DNA from: Myxococcus sp. CA023
Lineage (GTDB): Bacteria; Myxococcota; Myxococcia; Myxococcales; Myxococcaceae
Direction of reading: 5' to 3'
DNA: 64,000 nucleotides
Assembly: GCF_010998615.1 (NCBI RefSeq)
Contig: NZ_JAAEAH010000032.1
Location: 25,643-89,642, forward strand
Positions within the stretch are counted from its first letter, which is position 1, and every line of letters begins with the position of its first letter. Both the position numbers and the translations under genes were made by a program. Below are positions 60,519 to 64,000 of this stretch, piece by piece. The notes under the pieces are model-generated. The model was not told the origin of the DNA, did no database searches, and saw nothing but the letters and a program-made list of their open reading frames with translations.

Positions 60519-61076
60519 ATGCCGCGCCTGCCATTCGCCGTCGTCGTTGGGGCGCTCGCGCTGTCCGGCTGTGCGAGCGCTCCCTCCATTCCGCCTCTGG
60601 GGCCAGAGGGGCAGGGGACTTCGCAGCGCAGCGGGCTCAAGGGCTCGCAGCCGCTGGACTTCCAGGTGAAGCGCTATCCCGGCGGCGAGCCGTATGACCT
60701 CGCCTCGGACCGGGGCAGCGTGGTGGTGCTCGACGTGTGGGCCACCTGGTGCGAGCCCTGCAAGGACGCGCTCCCCTACTACCAGGACCTCGCGAACGAG
60801 TACGCGGCCCAGGGCCTGAAGGTGTACGCGCTCAACATCGACGAGGACCCGCGCGCCATCCCCGCCTTCCTGGCGGAGACGAACGTGACGCTGCCCATCC
60901 TCCTGGACCAGAACGCCCAGGTGGCCGAGCGCACCCTCAAGGTGCGGGGCATGCCCACCACGTATTTCATCGACCGCAAGGGCATGGTGCGCCACGTCCA
61001 TGAAGGCTTCGCCGAGGAGTTCCTCGCGAAGTACCAGACGGAGCTCGAGGCGCTGCTCGCCGAGCCCACCCCGTAG
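60519..61076 (+). CDS. TlpA-like lipoprotein thioredoxin
   Basis: 185 residues from ATG 60519, one base after the mpl stop. Lipobox in GALALSGCAS (Cys near residue 18), then thioredoxin fold VVVLDVWATWCEPCKDALPYYQDLANEY with the CxxC WCEPC near residue 76, LPILLDQN, and cis-Pro in VRGMPTTYFIDRKG. TlpA/ResA-type proteins reduce disulfides or deliver electrons at the outer face of the membrane. Confidence 0.92.
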   Translation: MPRLPFAVVVGALALSGCASAPSIPPLGPEGQGTSQRSGLKGSQPLDFQVKRYPGGEPYDLASDRGSVVVLDVWATWCEPCKDALPYYQDLANEYAAQGLKVYALNIDEDPRAIPAFLAETNVTLPILLDQNAQVAERTLKVRGMPTTYFIDRKGMVRHVHEGFAEEFLAKYQTELEALLAEPTP

Positions 61077-61087
61077 AGGAGAGCGTC

Positions 61088-61909
61088 ATGTCCCAGGACT
61101 CGCCCGACAGCCTGCGCCGCACCGCCGAGGAGGGGGCCCGGCTCGCTGGCCGCATCCTCGCGGACCGGTTCCTGGGCGAGCGCACCATCGAGTTCAAGGG
61201 TGGCATCGACCTGGTGACGGACGCGGACAAGGCCTCCGAGGAAGCGCTGCTCGCCTTCATCCGCGAGCGCCACCCCGACCACGCCATCCTCGCGGAGGAG
61301 AGCGGCGCCACGCAGGGCACCGACAGCCTGCGCTGGCTGGTGGACCCGCTGGACGGCACCACCAACTACTCGCACCGCGTGCCGCACTTCTGCGTCAGCG
61401 TGGCGGTGGAGGGCCCCGGCGGCGTGCTGGCTGGCGTCGTCTATGACCCGATGCTGGACGAGCTGTTCTCCGCCGCGCGCGGGCAGGGCGCCACGCTCAA
61501 CGGCCGTCCGCTGCGCGCCAGCACCGTGTCCTCGTTGGACCGGGCGCTGCTCTGCACGGGCTTCCCCTACGACGTGCGCGAACGCCCGGAGGGGCCGGTG
61601 GGCCTCTTCACCCGCCTCATCCTCCACGCGCAGGGCATGCGCCGCACGGGCAGCGCCGCCATGGACCTGGCCTACGTGGCCGCGGGCCGCTTCGACGGCT
61701 TCTTCGAGTTCGGCTTGAAGCCGTGGGACATCGCCGCGGGCTCGCTGTTGGTGGAGGAGGCGGGCGGTGTCGTCCGCCACATCTCCGGCGAGCCCTTCGA
61801 CGTGCTGCGCGGTGACGTGATTGCCTCCGCGCCCGCGCTGGCCCCGGCGCTGCTGTCCGAGGCGAAGCGCTTCGTGGACGGGCTTCGCGAACAGCCTCCG
61901 CGCGGCTGA
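61088..61909 (+). CDS. suhB: Inositol-1-monophosphatase family protein
   Basis: 273 residues from ATG 61088 with AGAGGAGAG upstream. Metal and phosphate sites: ILAEESGA, WLVDPLDGTTNYSHRVPHF near residue 85, and GSAAMDLAYVAAGRFDGFFEFGLKPWDIAAG near 187. Typical length for the family. SuhB-type enzymes hydrolyse inositol or related sugar phosphates and some also act with RNA polymerase; the symbol is a family-level assignment. Confidence 0.88.
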   Translation: MSQDSPDSLRRTAEEGARLAGRILADRFLGERTIEFKGGIDLVTDADKASEEALLAFIRERHPDHAILAEESGATQGTDSLRWLVDPLDGTTNYSHRVPHFCVSVAVEGPGGVLAGVVYDPMLDELFSAARGQGATLNGRPLRASTVSSLDRALLCTGFPYDVRERPEGPVGLFTRLILHAQGMRRTGSAAMDLAYVAAGRFDGFFEFGLKPWDIAAGSLLVEEAGGVVRHISGEPFDVLRGDVIASAPALAPALLSEAKRFVDGLREQPPRG

Positions 61910-61923
61910 GGTTCAGGCGAAGG

Positions 61924-63827
<1,904 letters not shown>

Positions 63828-64000
63828 GGCTCAGAAGGGCTTCCCAGGTGTGAGGCGCATCTCCTCCCACCTTTCGTGCTTGCGGCCGGCGGCGTCATAA
63901 CATGCGGGTCAGGCCGGACCGAACGTTTGTTGGCGGGGTTACCGGATGGGGCTGGCGGGAGGTGGGCGCACCAGGACGATGTCGGGCGTAGGGGGACGGG
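63828..64000. other. Promoter region of the polysaccharide export genes
   Basis: No gene. TAACATGCGGGT and A/T-poor flanks give no clear promoter; the barrel gene start is at its left edge. Confidence 0.3.

Noticed and set aside
55724..60640. Long leftward frames opposite the RNA methylase and Mpl genes
   Set aside because: Antisense of conserved genes with catalytic motifs in the sense strand.

Overview
High-GC DNA with many GTG starts, overlapping ATGA/GTGA gene junctions and several families typical of Myxococcus (DUF2381, DUSAM, Ser/Thr kinases, a spore-coat-U protein, a SitBAI-type toxin cassette) points to a Myxococcus-like deltaproteobacterium. Bases 1 to about 55,400 are accessory DNA that looks like one end of an Mx-alpha-like prophage or phage-derived island. 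It stops at a tRNA-Asn gene (55447-55519, minus) whose 3' end faces the island. From 55,571 to the right edge the genes are ordinary chromosomal ones.

Phage backbone. A leftward block (19977 to 1) carries nucleic-acid enzymes (Cas4/RecB-like nuclease, DEDDh exonuclease, small PD-(D/E)XK nuclease), a sigma-like protein, a small-terminase-like HTH protein, a phage HTH protein, the large terminase (frameshifted), portal, SPP1 gp7-like head protein and a DNA adenine methylase fused to an XkdF-type protease. A rightward block (21541 to 31504) carries a sigma-like factor, an ssDNA-binding-like protein, an SF2 helicase, a large primase-helicase, and a DUF2924/small ORF/large serine recombinase/HTH module. 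Between the two blocks lies an origin-like region (about 20,046-20,414) with eight TGTGGACA boxes and a perfect 24-bp inverted repeat. A recurrent 33-bp element (TGTCCC, 16-18 nt, then GCYTTT) sits before both blocks and before several smaller units, so it is a candidate promoter for the element's own sigma-like factor.

Cargo. Unrelated genes sit between the backbone genes: tandem paralogues (1625-2561), a GIY-YIG-like gene, a lipoprotein with a type-3 thrombospondin repeat, a TIR-like effector with a partner gene, a secreted SCPU protein, kinases with DUF2381, XRE regulators, a SitBAI-type toxin/immunity cassette, a DACNV sensor gene bounded by 17-bp inverted repeats, a SMEK gene, and a four-gene SMC-like ATPase/nuclease/DNA methylase system. 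At three separate places the cargo lies between an intact copy and a decayed extra copy of the 3' end of the neighbouring gene (large terminase twice, small-terminase-like gene once, SitI-like gene once). This suggests that cargo enters at gene 3' ends and rebuilds the gene while pushing the old end away. It is the most unusual pattern in the window.

Chromosomal right part. An RsmB/NOP-type RNA methyltransferase, LD-carboxypeptidase, beta-lactamase-fold hydrolase, Mpl ligase, TlpA-like lipoprotein thioredoxin and inositol monophosphatase run rightward in a tight, partly overlapping run that includes peptidoglycan recycling. Leftward from the right edge are an outer-membrane beta-barrel gene and a Wza-like polysaccharide export lipoprotein gene, probably part of an exopolysaccharide export locus.
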